From Aradus depressus (taxonomy: Eukaryota > Arthropoda > Insecta > Hemiptera > Aradidae), in contig OY759219.1 in the NCBI GenBank assembly GCA_963662175.1, positions 42,665,675-42,729,674 on the forward strand: DNA of 64,000 nucleotides. Reading direction: 5' to 3'. Shown in pieces: positions 53,690 to 63,640 of this stretch. Made by a program: the position numbers and the translations under genes. The number at the start of each line of letters is the position of its first letter. Position 1 is the first letter of the stretch. A model generated the notes under the pieces. It saw only the letters and a program-made list of their open reading frames with translations, ran no database searches and was not told the origin of the DNA.

Positions 53690-53765
53690 TGAACAGCCAA
53701 TAGTTTTGTTTCCTGAGAGAGCCGCCTGGCGCGCTAGTAGTACCAAGATCAATCTTCGCTTCTCA
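53690..53765 (+). promoter_or_regulatory. Possible NEMF promoter patch
   Basis: The only GC-rich patch (GCCGCCTGGCGCGCTAG, 53721-53737) in the AT-rich 300 bp upstream of NEMF, with CCAAT in AGCCAATAG just before it (53697-53705). It lies about 260-330 bp before the start codon. Inference from composition only. Confidence 0.25.
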
Positions 53766-54018
53766 TTATTATTTCAATAATTCTAATATTTACATAGTTT
53801 ACTTATTAAAAATATTCGTCAAAATGAATTTAAAATGTTAATTATAACACAGGGATGTATATTTTTCTATGAGGATTTGCTCAGGGTTGGAAAGCATATT
53901 GAAACCCTGACATAACCTCCCAGTTTTTAACGTGGCTCTACAGTTCTTATCACATAAGTTATTTGAATGCAGTGGTTTTGTGTTAATTTTTTGGTTTAAT
54001 TTGTAAAATTTTGTTATA

Positions 54019-56796
54019 ATGAGAGCCAAATTTACGTGTTTAGATATTTTGAGTGTTGTGAAGGAGCTTCAACCACTTTTAGGACACAGAATTAATCAAA
54101 TCTACGATGTTGATTCAAAAACGTATTTACTCAAATTGGACAAAAAAGTTGTACTTCTTATTGAATCAGGTAAACGATTTCATACCACACAATATGATTG
54201 GCCAAAAAATATGGCCCCATCCGGTTTCAGTATGAAACTTAGAAAACATTTACGAAATAAGAGAATCACAAAACTTCAACAGTTGGGCTTTGATAGAATT
54301 ATTGATATTCAATTTGGTTCTGGTGAAGTGGCTTATCATTTGATTTTGGAAATTTTTAGTCGGGGTAATTTAATACTAACAGATCATGAAATGACAATTG
54401 TTGCTCTACTTTTGCCTCACACTGAAGGTGACAGAAGATTTGCAGTTCGTGAAAAATACCCAACTGATAGGGCGACAGAAAAACATCTAATTACTTATGA
54501 ACAACTCAAGTCAATTTTGGATCCAGAAGTAAATAAAGGAGGAATAGTGAAGAAAATTCTTTTGACCCATATTGGAATGGGTATGCCTTTCATTGAGCAT
54601 GTTCTGCTGAATGCGGGACTAACTGCAAACCACAAGCTGGAAGTTGCCCTGACTGATGAAGAGCTGAGGAATATCGTGAAGTTCATGGGAGAGACTGTTG
54701 AGCAGCTTGAAGACCCGACCAGGATGACGGGCTACATCCTGACTAAGGAGGAGCGAGATTCTGAGGGGAAACCCTTCATCAGGTATGAAGATTTCACATC
54801 CATAATTTTCAAACAGTTTCAACAAAAGTCTATGTTAACGTTTAATAGTTTCAATGAGACAGTGGACGAATATTATTCCCAGATGGAGTCTCAAAAAAAA
54901 GAAATGAAAACTATTGAACAGGAGAAAGATGCTTTTAAAAAAGTTGATAAAATTAAAGAAGACCAAGCTTCAAGATTGAAAGATTTAAAAATACGTCAAG
55001 ATGAAAATCGTACAAAAGCTGAATTGATATTGAGTAATTCAGCTCTTGTTGATGAAGCTATTAAAATAATTCGGTTGGGTATAGCCTCTCAGATGTCTTG
55101 GACTGAAATTGGGCGTCGTCTTGATGAAGCCAGACTGTTGGGGGATCCTGTAGCGAGCTGTATATCGAACTTGAAGTTAGAAGTTAACAAAATCACCATG
55201 TTGTTGCGGGATTCGTACGCGGATAGTGACGATGAAGTGGCAACTGCTGAGGTTGATATCAATTTGGATGCAACAGCGCATGTCAACGCTAAAACCTATT
55301 TTGACAGTAAAAAAATGGCATCTTTAAAAGAAAAAAGAACTATTGATTCACAAAGTAAAGCAATAAAATCAGCAGAAAAGAAGGCGAGGGAAGCCGTAAA
55401 AGATATTAAAACACAAGCTTCTATAAGTAAGACACGGAAAATTTTGTGGTTTGAAAAATTTTATTGGTGTATAAGTTCAGAAAATTATTTGATGATAGGT
55501 GGAAGAGATCAGAAGCAGAATGAAATGATAGTGAAGAAGTATATGGGAGTGGGGGATATTTATGTGCATGCAGATGTGCAAGGTGCAAGTAGCATTGTTG
55601 TGAAGAACCCAAGTGGGGGTGCAGTACCTCCGAAAACACTGAACGAGGCTGGTCTGATGGCGGTATGCTATAGCGCTGGATGGGAGTCCAAGGTGCTGTG
55701 CAACGCATGGTGGGTACATAGCCACCAAGTGTCCAAGACACCGCCCGCCGGAGAGTACCTCACCCCGGGCAGCTTCATGATCCGCGGTCAGAAGAACTAC
55801 CTTCTCCCTGTTCAGCTCCAGATGGGCTTCTCCTTCCTGTTCCGAGTGGACGATTCGTCCGCGTTTAGACACACCGAAGAGCGCAGAGTCAAGGTGGCCG
55901 AAGAGCTGTACGTTGAGACTGTCCCTCCTGAGGAAGAACAGGAATTGGCAGTGCCAGAGATAGAATCACCGGATCCTGTAGAGAGTCCGGACAGTGCCAG
56001 TGAAGAGGAGAAGGATGAAGAGGATGTGGAGTTTCCCGATACGGAATTAAGTCTTCATACTGACGTTCAGCGTGATGATGAAGGAGGCGTTAAGATTCAT
56101 CCAAAATCTGCCAGGAATCCTAATCAGAAAGGACAAACTCAGAACAAGAACAAGAACCCTCCTCCGGAAGCGTCAGAACCTCAGCAACAAGCTGCAAGCA
56201 ATAAGATGAAAAGAGGGCAAAAAGGGCGTCAGAAGAAGATAAAAGAAAAATATAAAGATCAAGATGAGGAAGAAAGGGAATTGAGGATGTCAATTTTGAA
56301 ACCAGCTGGGGCTCCTAGCGCTGAGAAGAAGTCGAAGCATAAATCGAAGGACGCTCAAGCGAAAAAGGCTGCAGGCGCGAAACCAACACCACGAGTGCCG
56401 GAGATGATCAGGACTCCACGAATAGCTGAAGAAGGGGATAAGGCGGGTGTTGGTGAAGAAGAAGGCGAAGAGGAAGAGAAATGCGAGGTGACCGTAGAAG
56501 ATCTGGATATCCTGAAGGTGCTGACGGGCCAGCCTGACCCAGAGGATGAGATACTGTACGCCATTCCGGTAGTGGCGCCTTATAGCGCCCTCCTCAGCTA
56601 CAAGTACAAGGTGAAGCTAACCCCGGGCACAGCGCGGCGCGGCAAGGCCGCTCGAACTGCTGCCGACTACTTTGTCCGTGTCAAGGAGTGTTTGCCACGC
56701 GAGCGGGACACTATCAAGAGTGTCAAGGATGACTCTCTCTCCAGAAACCTGCCTGGAAAGGTTAAACTAGTTATGCCACAAACTAAGAAAAAATAG
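54019..56796 (+). CDS. NEMF: NEMF/Rqc2 homologue (ribosome quality control), intact, intronless here
   Basis: 925 codons without an intron. NEMF (Caliban in flies, Rqc2 in yeast) binds stalled 60S subunits carrying peptidyl-tRNA, recruits Listerin and directs C-terminal tailing of the nascent chain; it acts in the cytosol with some nuclear-export role. NFACT-N spans about residues 1-230 (FTCLDILSVV, NQIYDVDSKTYLLK). Asp9 and the DR pair at 92-93 (GFDRIIDIQFGSG) match the residues needed for CAT-tailing in yeast Rqc2 (D9, D98, R99). A helical coiled-coil region rich in K/E/Q covers about 275-400. NFACT-R is about 475-615 (WFEKFYW, IGGRDQKQNEMIVKKY, DIYVHADVQGASS, AWWVHSHQVSKT, GSFMIRGQKN). An acidic then lysine-rich linker follows (about 625-810). 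NFACT-C ends the protein (about 823-925: LYAIPVVAPYSALLSYKYKV). Human NEMF is about 1,076 residues and fly Caliban about 990, so the linker is short. Start chosen at the family-conserved N terminus. No upstream or downstream neighbour is functionally linked. Confidence 0.97.
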   Translation: MRAKFTCLDILSVVKELQPLLGHRINQIYDVDSKTYLLKLDKKVVLLIESGKRFHTTQYDWPKNMAPSGFSMKLRKHLRNKRITKLQQLGFDRIIDIQFGSGEVAYHLILEIFSRGNLILTDHEMTIVALLLPHTEGDRRFAVREKYPTDRATEKHLITYEQLKSILDPEVNKGGIVKKILLTHIGMGMPFIEHVLLNAGLTANHKLEVALTDEELRNIVKFMGETVEQLEDPTRMTGYILTKEERDSEGKPFIRYEDFTSIIFKQFQQKSMLTFNSFNETVDEYYSQMESQKKEMKTIEQEKDAFKKVDKIKEDQASRLKDLKIRQDENRTKAELILSNSALVDEAIKIIRLGIASQMSWTEIGRRLDEARLLGDPVASCISNLKLEVNKITMLLRDSYADSDDEVATAEVDINLDATAHVNAKTYFDSKKMASLKEKRTIDSQSKAIKSAEKKAREAVKDIKTQASISKTRKILWFEKFYWCISSENYLMIGGRDQKQNEMIVKKYMGVGDIYVHADVQGASSIVVKNPSGGAVPPKTLNEAGLMAVCYSAGWESKVLCNAWWVHSHQVSKTPPAGEYLTPGSFMIRGQKNYLLPVQLQMGFSFLFRVDDSSAFRHTEERRVKVAEELYVETVPPEEEQELAVPEIESPDPVESPDSASEEEKDEEDVEFPDTELSLHTDVQRDDEGGVKIHPKSARNPNQKGQTQNKNKNPPPEASEPQQQAASNKMKRGQKGRQKKIKEKYKDQDEEERELRMSILKPAGAPSAEKKSKHKSKDAQAKKAAGAKPTPRVPEMIRTPRIAEEGDKAGVGEEEGEEEEKCEVTVEDLDILKVLTGQPDPEDEILYAIPVVAPYSALLSYKYKVKLTPGTARRGKAARTAADYFVRVKECLPRERDTIKSVKDDSLSRNLPGKVKLVMPQTKKK

Positions 56797-56879
56797 TTTA
56801 CAAATACTCGTATTGTGTATATTTATGTACATATATATTCTTTGAATACATATAATTAAAGGTTAGTTTATAGGTTTAA

Positions 56880-56885
56880 AATAAA
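56880..56885 (+). terminator. Poly(A) signal of NEMF
   Basis: AATAAA 84 bases after the stop codon in an AT-rich 3' UTR, followed by a TTTTTTGG-type downstream element. There is no long A tail after it. Confidence 0.6.
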
Positions 56886-57002
56886 TATTCTTTTTTGGCT
56901 TTAAAATGTTAAAAATGTTTTATTCTTTGGTTACAAAATCCTTTTTAACCCAATACAATCTAATATTACTTACTAGTTAACATATTCCATGGTTCACACT
57001 TT

Positions 57003-57232
57003 GGTTATCTGTGAGGTAAAAAAACCTTGAGCACACCATCTTTCGGAGGAGACGTTAGGGGATGATCCCGAGCTTGCGGAATATCAGGTACTCATTAAAT
57101 ACCCCAACCCGTGAGAATCAAATTCTGGGTAGACAAAATTTAGGAGTCCCACTCATGTCCACCCAAGCGCTGTTTCGTTGCTTTGGTAGAAGGCGATATG
57201 ATGTTAAAGTCCAGATCTGAGTCACAAAAACA
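57003..57232 (+). mobile_element. tRNA-type SINE, old 3' two thirds
   Basis: Begins in the body (TATCTGTGAGGTAAAAAAAC, TTGAGCACACCATCTTTCGG), with AGGTACTCATTAAATACCCC and GAAGGCGATATGATGTTAAA. Many substitutions. It lies about 120 bp past the NEMF poly(A) signal. Confidence 0.78.
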
Positions 57233-57249
57233 AACATTTTGATTGATAT

Positions 57250-57805
57250 CGGCTTCTTGCTAATAATTTGGAGTTATTTTGGTGAAAAAAAATACTACGA
57301 ATTAATATACATTTATAAAACGGGGAGCGAAGCGAGCCCCACACGGTTGTACTTGAATCTTTAAAGTCGGTAAATAAGTAAAGATATATTTTTTCAAATA
57401 CTTGTAAAACATTTTACACTAAACTTCAATACCGTAGTGGGATGTCACTAGCGGGGACAGGCTGAAAATCGGCCATCTTTATTATAGCCAGAACTTGTAA
57501 ATCTGTCAGCAGAAGCCATAATAATGTAGCTCAAAATTATGTATTATTTTGATTCAAAGTAATTCCATTTTTCAACATTATTTATGGTGTATAGTGGAGC
57601 AATGGAGATGCCGGAAATTGACAAATTTCAAAATTTATTAAATTATTCTTTAAAAAATAAATAAATCTCATGGTCATTTAAGAACCTCTAACTCTTCTGA
57701 AACCTCCGGATCTCTTGATGTCTATCCTCGTCAATCTCACCCACCTTTTTATGTATTTTTAGAAATAATACTCAATTTTTTCGATCATTATAAAATGCGC
57801 CAGAC
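57250..57805. other. Unassigned AT-rich region
   Basis: ACGGGGAGCGAAGCGAGCCC near 57319 is a locally GC-rich word. No gene or named repeat found. Confidence 0.4.
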
Positions 57806-57817
57806 AAGCAAATGTAA

Positions 57818-58079
57818 TAACTTTTAAGTTGAGGAACGCGGACATATTGTGGAATTTGTAATAAATAAATAAAACAAACTTATTTTTTGAAATATTGTCT
57901 ATTCCACTAAAGATATTTATAAAAATAAAACTACCGGTTTCGGCCTCACACCATCGTCAGGTCTAGTTACGAACAGTTCATATGATGATGGTGTGAGGCC
58001 GAAACCGGTAGTTTTATTTTTATAAATATCTTTAGTGGAATAGACAATATTTCAAAAAATAAGTTTGTTTTATTTATTT
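57818..58079. mobile_element. Family E, longest copy: near-perfect palindrome with 12-bp TSD
   Basis: AAGCAAATGTAA is duplicated at 57806-57817 and 58080-58091. The element starts with the family block (TTTTAAGTTGAGGAACGCGG, ACATATTGTGGAATTTG), then forms a perfect inverted repeat of about 95 bp per arm from ATAAATAAATAAAACAAAC to CCACACTG-like CTCACACCATC, with a 30-base centre near 57955-57985. Each arm holds the motif GGTGTGAGGCCGAAACCGGT in opposite directions, part of a hammerhead-like sequence. The plus-strand version (57982-58010) has ATGATGA where the minus has CTGACGA. Small size, palindromy and 12-bp TSD suggest a non-autonomous Penelope-like or retrozyme-like retroelement. Confidence 0.65.
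57928..57964 (-). ncRNA. Candidate hammerhead ribozyme in family E
   Basis: Minus strand 5' to 3': AGAC, CTGACGA (fits CUGANGA), a short stem II with GGT/GCC closing, GAAA, the self-complementary ACCGGT, A as cleavage base (GUA), then GTTT. AGAC can pair with GTTT (one G-U) as stem I. As in family G there is one extra U between the CUGANGA box and stem II. Stems are weak, so activity may need dimerisation or may be lost. Confidence 0.42.
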
Positions 58080-58091
58080 AAGCAAATGTAA

Positions 58092-58559
58092 TTCAAGAAA
58101 TGTCACTTTCTGGTTCAATTCAAATTTCTTTACCATACTGATATATCTGAACAACTTCAACGACGAGATAAGCAAGTCTTTTCCAAGAGACGAAGACAGG
58201 TTTAAGAGATAACCTTTCGTTACTCCACGTTTCATTGTGGCATTCCTTCCTTTTTAATGAGTAAATTTTTTTTTTTTTTTTTTTTTTAAATCAATATCTT
58301 CTGATACTCTCTAATGGACTCCAGGTAAGTTCCTTCACTTTACGCAATGACATTAAAAAATAAAATAAAATAATGCAATTTATTTTGTAAGCAATTATTC
58401 CAGAAATATTTTAGGGACCAGTTTTTACTTTGATGACAGCTTTCAATTATTTATAAAGTTATATATTTTATTAAGCGGTTGAATTAATACCCCACAGCGT
58501 ATAAACATAATAATAAATATGAGATTGATAAATCCTCAAAACATAATATAAGAGTCGTC
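58092..58559. other. Unassigned AT-rich region
   Basis: T run at 58268-58288. No gene or named repeat recognised. Confidence 0.4.
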
Positions 58560-59142
58560 GGTGAATTACCCGTTGTATACTTCCCCAGAACGAATTAACC
58601 AATTAACTTTTCGCTCCTCCAAAATCACTCGACCGTTTGGTCTAAAAATCGATAGTTGCCTTACATATGAGCTTCTGAATCATACTAAATTGTGTATTGA
58701 TACATTCATTAAATCTGCTGTTATTAGGCTTTTCCTTAGCTAATTCCGCTGAAACATGTGTCGTCCTTCTAGGGTTTTGAATTTACATATGAAATTTTGT
58801 GTTGACACATTCATTATAACGGCAGTTATTACAGTTTTTGTGTTAAGGCTCCCTCTAATCCCCCCCCATTTGGCTGAAAATCCATTTTTTAAAACATTTA
58901 TTACTACTTTGAAGCTTATTAAGGCTTATTGTAGCGAGTTAGGGTACAATTTGAATATACATCCGATATAATAATAAATGCGCACATTTACTTGTATACA
59001 TACAGCCAAGAGAAATGCAAAACAGAAAGAATATATGTATACTTTTATATACATACATACACATATACATATTATAATGAGAAAATCAATATGTGTTTTC
59101 CTTATGGGGTTCTGGATACACATATAAAATTTAATGTTTATA
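58560..59142 (-). repeat. Family A, reverse copies
   Basis: 58560-58880: GTATACTTCCCCAGAACGAA, TGAATCATACTAAATTGTG, TTCATTATAACGGCAGTTAT. 59095-59142 is another piece (CCTTATGGGGTTCTGGATAC). Between them 58900-59090 is unassigned; AAGCTTATTAAGGCTTATTG near 58911 also occurs at 38597. Confidence 0.65.
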
Positions 59143-59155
59143 CATTCATTCTTCA

Positions 59156-59501
59156 GAGGGCGCCGGTAGCTCAGTGGTATGCGTGCTTGCCTTCTGAGCT
59201 CAAGAACGTGGGTTCGAAACCCGACCGAGGCCCTTAGTTTATTTTATCTAGGAGGTAAAATAAACTTAAGCACGCCGTCCTTCGGATGGGACGTTAAGCG
59301 ATGGTCCCGAGCCTGTACGATGTCAGGTACTCGTTAAAGACCCCTGCCCTAGGTGAATAAAAATTTAGGGTAGGCAAAATTTAGGACTCCCACAGTAGAG
59401 TCGGGCTCATGTCCACCAGAGTGACGAAAGAGCGCTCTGGTAGTCGGTGATATGACCTCGTAGTTAAAGCCCGGGCATGAGTCATAAAACCTAACCTAAC
59501 C
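59156..59501 (+). mobile_element. tRNA-type SINE, full length, 13-bp TSD
   Basis: CATTCATTCTTCA at 59143-59155 and 59502-59514. Intact A box (TAGCTCAGTGGTATGCG) and B box (GGTTCGAAACC). 346 bp including tail CCTAACCTAACC. Inserted into a family A copy. Good reference for the family. Confidence 0.98.
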
Positions 59502-59514
59502 CATTCATTCTTCA

Positions 59515-60062
59515 CAGACATAATTGTTTTTTTTCAATTTGGAATCAGAGTTGGAAAACATTAAATTCCATTGAAAACTCAACATCGAATTTTTAATCGA
59601 TTACATAACTTCCCCTATGCTTCGTACAGCTGAGGAAGGAAAAAAAAAAAATTATAGACCGTGATGAAGGATATATGCAACGGATAATGAAAATGTTTAG
59701 TGTTATTGGACCATTTATGTTCTGTCTAGACATTCCTTAGCATAACGTTAGCTAGAAAAAATGTGAAATTGTTTTTTTGGGCAGCCATGTTTTTCTCCAA
59801 ACCTGCCTTATCAACATATCCAGACAACTATGACAATTATTGTCTGTACGTTACGATTTAAAGCCACATTAACACAGACAGCGTCTCTTCTCTCTGATAA
59901 GCTCTGATTATATAAACACTTTCATGATAAGTTTTTTATATATTTTTCTCTAAAACTAAACTAAATAGATTTATTATTATTTCCTGTATTTAAAAATATC
60001 GTAAATGGATGCCATTGTCTTCAAATTTTCAATGATATATTTCTCAATATAGAAATGAGTTA
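59515..60062. other. Family A remainder, then unassigned sequence
   Basis: 59515-59640 is the reverse family A continuation (TTCCATTGAAAACTCAACAT, ACTTCCCCTATGCTTCGTAC). 59640-60062 shows no gene. Confidence 0.45.
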
Positions 60063-60075
60063 TAAAATATTCTGA

Positions 60076-60406
60076 GAGGGCGCCGGTAGCTCAGTGGTAT
60101 GCGTGTTTGACTTCTGAGCTCAAGGTCGTGGGTTCGTAGCCCGACCGAGGCCCTTAGTTTATTTTATCTGGGAGGTAAAATAAACTTAAGCACGCCATCC
60201 TTCGGATGGGACGTTAAGCGATGGTCCCGAGCCTGTACGATGTCAGGTACTCGTTAAAGACCCCTACCCTAGATGAATAAAAATTTAGGATTCCCACAGT
60301 AGAGTCCGGGCTCATGTCCACCAGAGTGACGAAAGAGCGCTCTGGTAGTAGGCGATATGACCTCGTAGTTAAAGCCCGGGCATGAGTCATAAAACCTAAC
60401 CTAACC
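60076..60406 (+). mobile_element. tRNA-type SINE, full length, 13-bp TSD
   Basis: TAAAATATTCTGA at 60063-60075 and 60407-60419. Head GAGGGCGCCGGTAGCTCAGT, B box slightly altered (GGGTTCGTAGCCC), tail CCTAACCTAACC. Confidence 0.97.
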
Positions 60407-60419
60407 TAAAATATTCTGA

Positions 60420-60910
60420 TGATAATATTCAGGGTTATTCTAGTTCCATAGGCTGGAAAACAAGGAAACTTAGAGAAAGATTTCTCCCTGAAACCAACAG
60501 AAATACGATTCTACTTTAAGAAAATTCATTCATTCCTTACAAGCGGCAACACCAGAATGTTTCCTCAAAAATTATGGGGTTGCGAAATTCGAAATAAACT
60601 AGAGGCTTGGTCCAGGAGTGTGCAGACTCACTTAGAGAGCGCCGATAGTTTGTCTGAAAAAAAAAACCTTGAAGTCGCCGTCCTTCAAATGGGACGTAAA
60701 GTGATGGTCCGGAGCAGTAGCGGGCGACAAAGTGATGGTCGCGTGCAGTGGCGGGCGAGAAGGGCGACTGCCCGGGCCCCGGCATATCGGGGAATTCGGG
60801 AATAGTTCTTATTAAAATGCATTACATGGAGAAATCCACTTTCAATTTATATTTATCAACAATTACTCAGATGGAAACAACTTTATTTCAAGCAGTGGCT
60901 GAAAATGCTT
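60420..60910. other. SINE scrap and unassigned sequence
   Basis: 60660-60715 resembles the SINE body (GTCGCCGTCCTTCAAATGGG, ACGTAAAGTGATGGTCC). AGTGATGGTC followed by G(C/G)GGGCGA is duplicated at about 60698 and 60731. Overlapping 82-codon frames on both strands have no support. Confidence 0.4.
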
Positions 60911-61412
60911 TTATTTATTATAATCCTTTTTTTATTATACCTATATTTTATTTATTTATTTAATTGATTATATCTAATTCATCATGTTGTCATTTAACTA
61001 ATTTAATTTGATATTTATTATAATCCTTTTTTTATTATACCTATATTTTATTTATTTATTTAATTGATTATATCTAATTCATCATGTTGTCATTTAACTA
61101 ATTTAATTTGATATTTATTATAATCCTTTTTTTATTATACCTATATTTTATTTATTTATTTAATTGATTATATCTAATTCATCATGTTGGCATTTAACTA
61201 ATTTAATTTGATATTTATTATAATCCTTTTTTTATTATACCTATATTTTATTTATTTATTTAATTGATTATATCTAATTCATCATGTTGTCATTTAACTA
61301 ATTTAATTTGATATTTATTATAATCCTTTTTTTATTATACCTATATTTTATTTATTTATTTAATTGATTATATCTAATTCATCATGTTGTCATTTAACTA
61401 ATTTAATTTGAT
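60911..61412 (+). repeat. 100-bp tandem array, 5 copies
   Basis: TAATCCTTTTTTTATTATAC recurs at 60921, 61021, 61121, 61221 and 61321, exactly 100 bp apart. Copies differ by a single base (CATGTTGGCATT in the third). The unit is extremely AT-rich and has no frame. Near identity indicates recent amplification or an assembly artefact. Confidence 0.97.
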
Positions 61413-61464
61413 TTACTGTAATTTTTTTTTGCGATAAGAGCTACCTACTTCGCCCCACAGTTCC

Positions 61465-61675
61465 TAATGCCACTGGTCCCGAGCCTGAACAATGTCGGGT
61501 ACATGTTAAAGACTCCTACCCTCGGTGAATAAAAATTTGGCTTTATGTAAAATTTAGGATTCCTACAGTGGAGGGCGCATGTCCATTAAAGCATTGAAAG
61601 ATCGCACTCATAGAAGGCGATATAACCTCGTAGTTAAAGCCCAAGGCATGAATCACAATAACTAACTATATCTGG
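61465..61675 (+). mobile_element. SINE, degenerate 3' two thirds
   Basis: TGGTCCCGAGCCTGAACAAT, GTTAAAGACTCCTACCCTCG and GTTAAAGCCCAAGGCATGAA with AACTAACTATA tail. Confidence 0.83.
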
Positions 61676-62529
61676 GATACCCTGTAATTTATATACAGCG
61701 ATTGAAAATGTAATGCGAAAAGCACTTTTTTAGAAATGTTTTGGAGGACAAAAGTGTCTAATATCTTCGGAGTTTATGAAGTAAGAAAGTTTAAACTAAC
61801 TAACCAGAGGGTGTTAATGAATGATCTGTTTTAACCAAAGAATAATAACCTGATCATTTATTTAAATTTAATATAAGGATGCATCTTGCAATAGTGCAAC
61901 ATGACCCTGTCATACATCGAGGGAGGAGATAGGGGTGTAAGGTTTACTGAGGGAATGGAAATGGCCAGCGACGGACCTATCTGCGACAATCGGGAGGTCC
62001 AGCGCGTCATGCTGCTTTCTTCTGCAACCACCAGGAGCCGACAAACCAGGTGAACAGTGGGCAGCTCGTCTCTATTAGCAGCTGCTGCAGGTCCATTCCC
62101 GCCAATCAAAACCACTCTGGTCTGACAGCGGATATTCGAGAATTATGCAGTCGTTCGGAGCCGCACGAACAGTTCGAGTAGTTATTCCTCTTAAAGAAAA
62201 CACCGTGTAGAGTTAATATTTTCTAATGTGATAATATCTGGCACATCCAGTGATCATCAGTCTGTACCCACGTGGAGTCGAGGCGAACACGGACGTCCGG
62301 GACGTTCGGCCAACAGAACTTCGTGACTAACGTTGTTGCCTTTCTCCCACTATCCATTTCTACACAATGACCTTGCAACGTTATGGTCTCGACTGCCTGC
62401 GCATCTCGTCATCCAGGGCGAGGTGGAAGGGCTTATCAACCGAGTCGAGCCTCCTCTCATCCTTTTTTATCCTCCGCCGATTTCACTGAAATTTAATATA
62501 TGTCGTCCTCAAGAGTTATCGTGTTCACA
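61676..62529. other. Unassigned, with GC-rich block related to 25.6 kb
   Basis: 62000-62330 is GC-rich. Minus strand 62055-62150 reads CCGCTGTCAGACCAG, then TGGACCTGCAGCAGCTGC, related to 25681-25735 (plus). In one minus frame it reads DCIILEYPLSDQSGFDWREW before a stop; I do not recognise it. An 85-codon minus frame (61858-62115) overlaps in another phase. Confidence 0.35.
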
Positions 62530-62996
62530 GACAAACACAAAGCTAGGGGAAGTTATGTAATCGGTCAATAATGGGGATTTTTCAACAAAATTTCATTTTT
62601 TTCGACCTGAATTCAAAAATTTAAAAAAAAATTGCCTGTTTGTGTGTGTCTGTGAACACGATAACTCCCGATAGAACGAATGTATCAACACTAAATTTTA
62701 TATGTGTATCCAGAACCCTCCAAGGACGTGAACTACTGAATTTCCGCCAAATCGGCCAAAGGAGATGGGGGATTTAGGGGGAGCAGCGTTGTAATGAATG
62801 TCATATGACACAAATTTAGTATGAGGATTCAGAAACACTATGTAAATCGTTAGATGATTAATTCCTGCTGGGGAAGTACGTAGTCGGTGATTCACAGCTT
62901 TTTTTTTTTCATTCTTCGAATCAGGGGTCCGAAAACATTGAAAATTCACCAATGAAATGTCTAACCCATTACAGAACTTCCCCCATACTTCGTATA
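62530..62996. repeat. Family A, full forward copy then reverse fragment
   Basis: 62545-62895 forward: AGCTAGGGGAAGTTATGTAA, CACGATAACTCCCGATAGAA, ending GGGGAAGTACGTAGTCGGTG. 62900-62996 is reverse (TTACAGAACTTCCCCCATAC) and is interrupted at TA by snap-back copy 3, resuming at 63641. Confidence 0.8.
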
Positions 62997-63640
62997 CAGA
63001 GTGGACCAGATAAGCGGGCCACAAGTGAAATAACTCCTAAACGGTTAGAGATATCAAAATTGTGCATAGGACTAAAGTTGTAGCACTCGCCGAGAGCTAT
63101 AGTATGGCGTCCTTGAAAAGACATAAATGACCATTTTAATGGCTCAAACAGCCCTTCGAAGGACAGGGTTCCCTTTTGACCCTTAAGTTTCATTACATTT
63201 TATTAACGTACTAAAGAAACAAGGAAGAACTGTGCAAACAGATTTTTGATACGTCAAGTAGGTCTCGGAAAAACACCGTTTAAAGTTGCACGTTTTTCTT
63301 ATTCTGAAGTTATTAAATTCCAACTAACTTGGAACAAGAAAAACGTGCAACTTTAAACGTTTTTTTTTTCGAGAACTACTTGACGTATAAAAAATCTGTT
63401 TGCACAGTTCTTCCTTGTTTCTTTAGCACTTTAATAAAATGTAATGAAACTTAAGGGTCAAAAGGGAAGCCCGCGTTTCGAAGGGCTGTTTGAGCCATTA
63501 AAAGGGTCATTTATGTCTTTTCGAGGACGCCATAAAATAGCTCTCGGCGAGTGCTACAACTTTAGTCCTATGCACAATTTTGATATCTATAACCATTTAG
63601 GAGTTATTTCACTTGTGGCCCGCTTATCTGGGCCAACCTG
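62997..63640. mobile_element. Snap-back TIR element, family C, copy 3
   Basis: Left end CAGAGTGGACCAGATAAGCG, right end CTGGGCCAACCTG, TA at both borders (62995-62996, 63641-63642), inside family A (CTTCGTA / ATAGCTGGGGAAGTA). The arms meet near 63300-63325. Outward frames of 74 codons are open in both arms (62969-63193 minus, 63444-63668 plus). Confidence 0.9.

Noticed and set aside
55421..55872. Minus-strand frames of 106 and 131 codons inside NEMF
   Set aside because: Antisense shadows of a well-conserved coding region.
59156..59235. Functional tRNA gene
   Set aside because: The A and B boxes belong to SINE heads that continue into a shared 340-bp body with TSDs; acceptor stems do not close.
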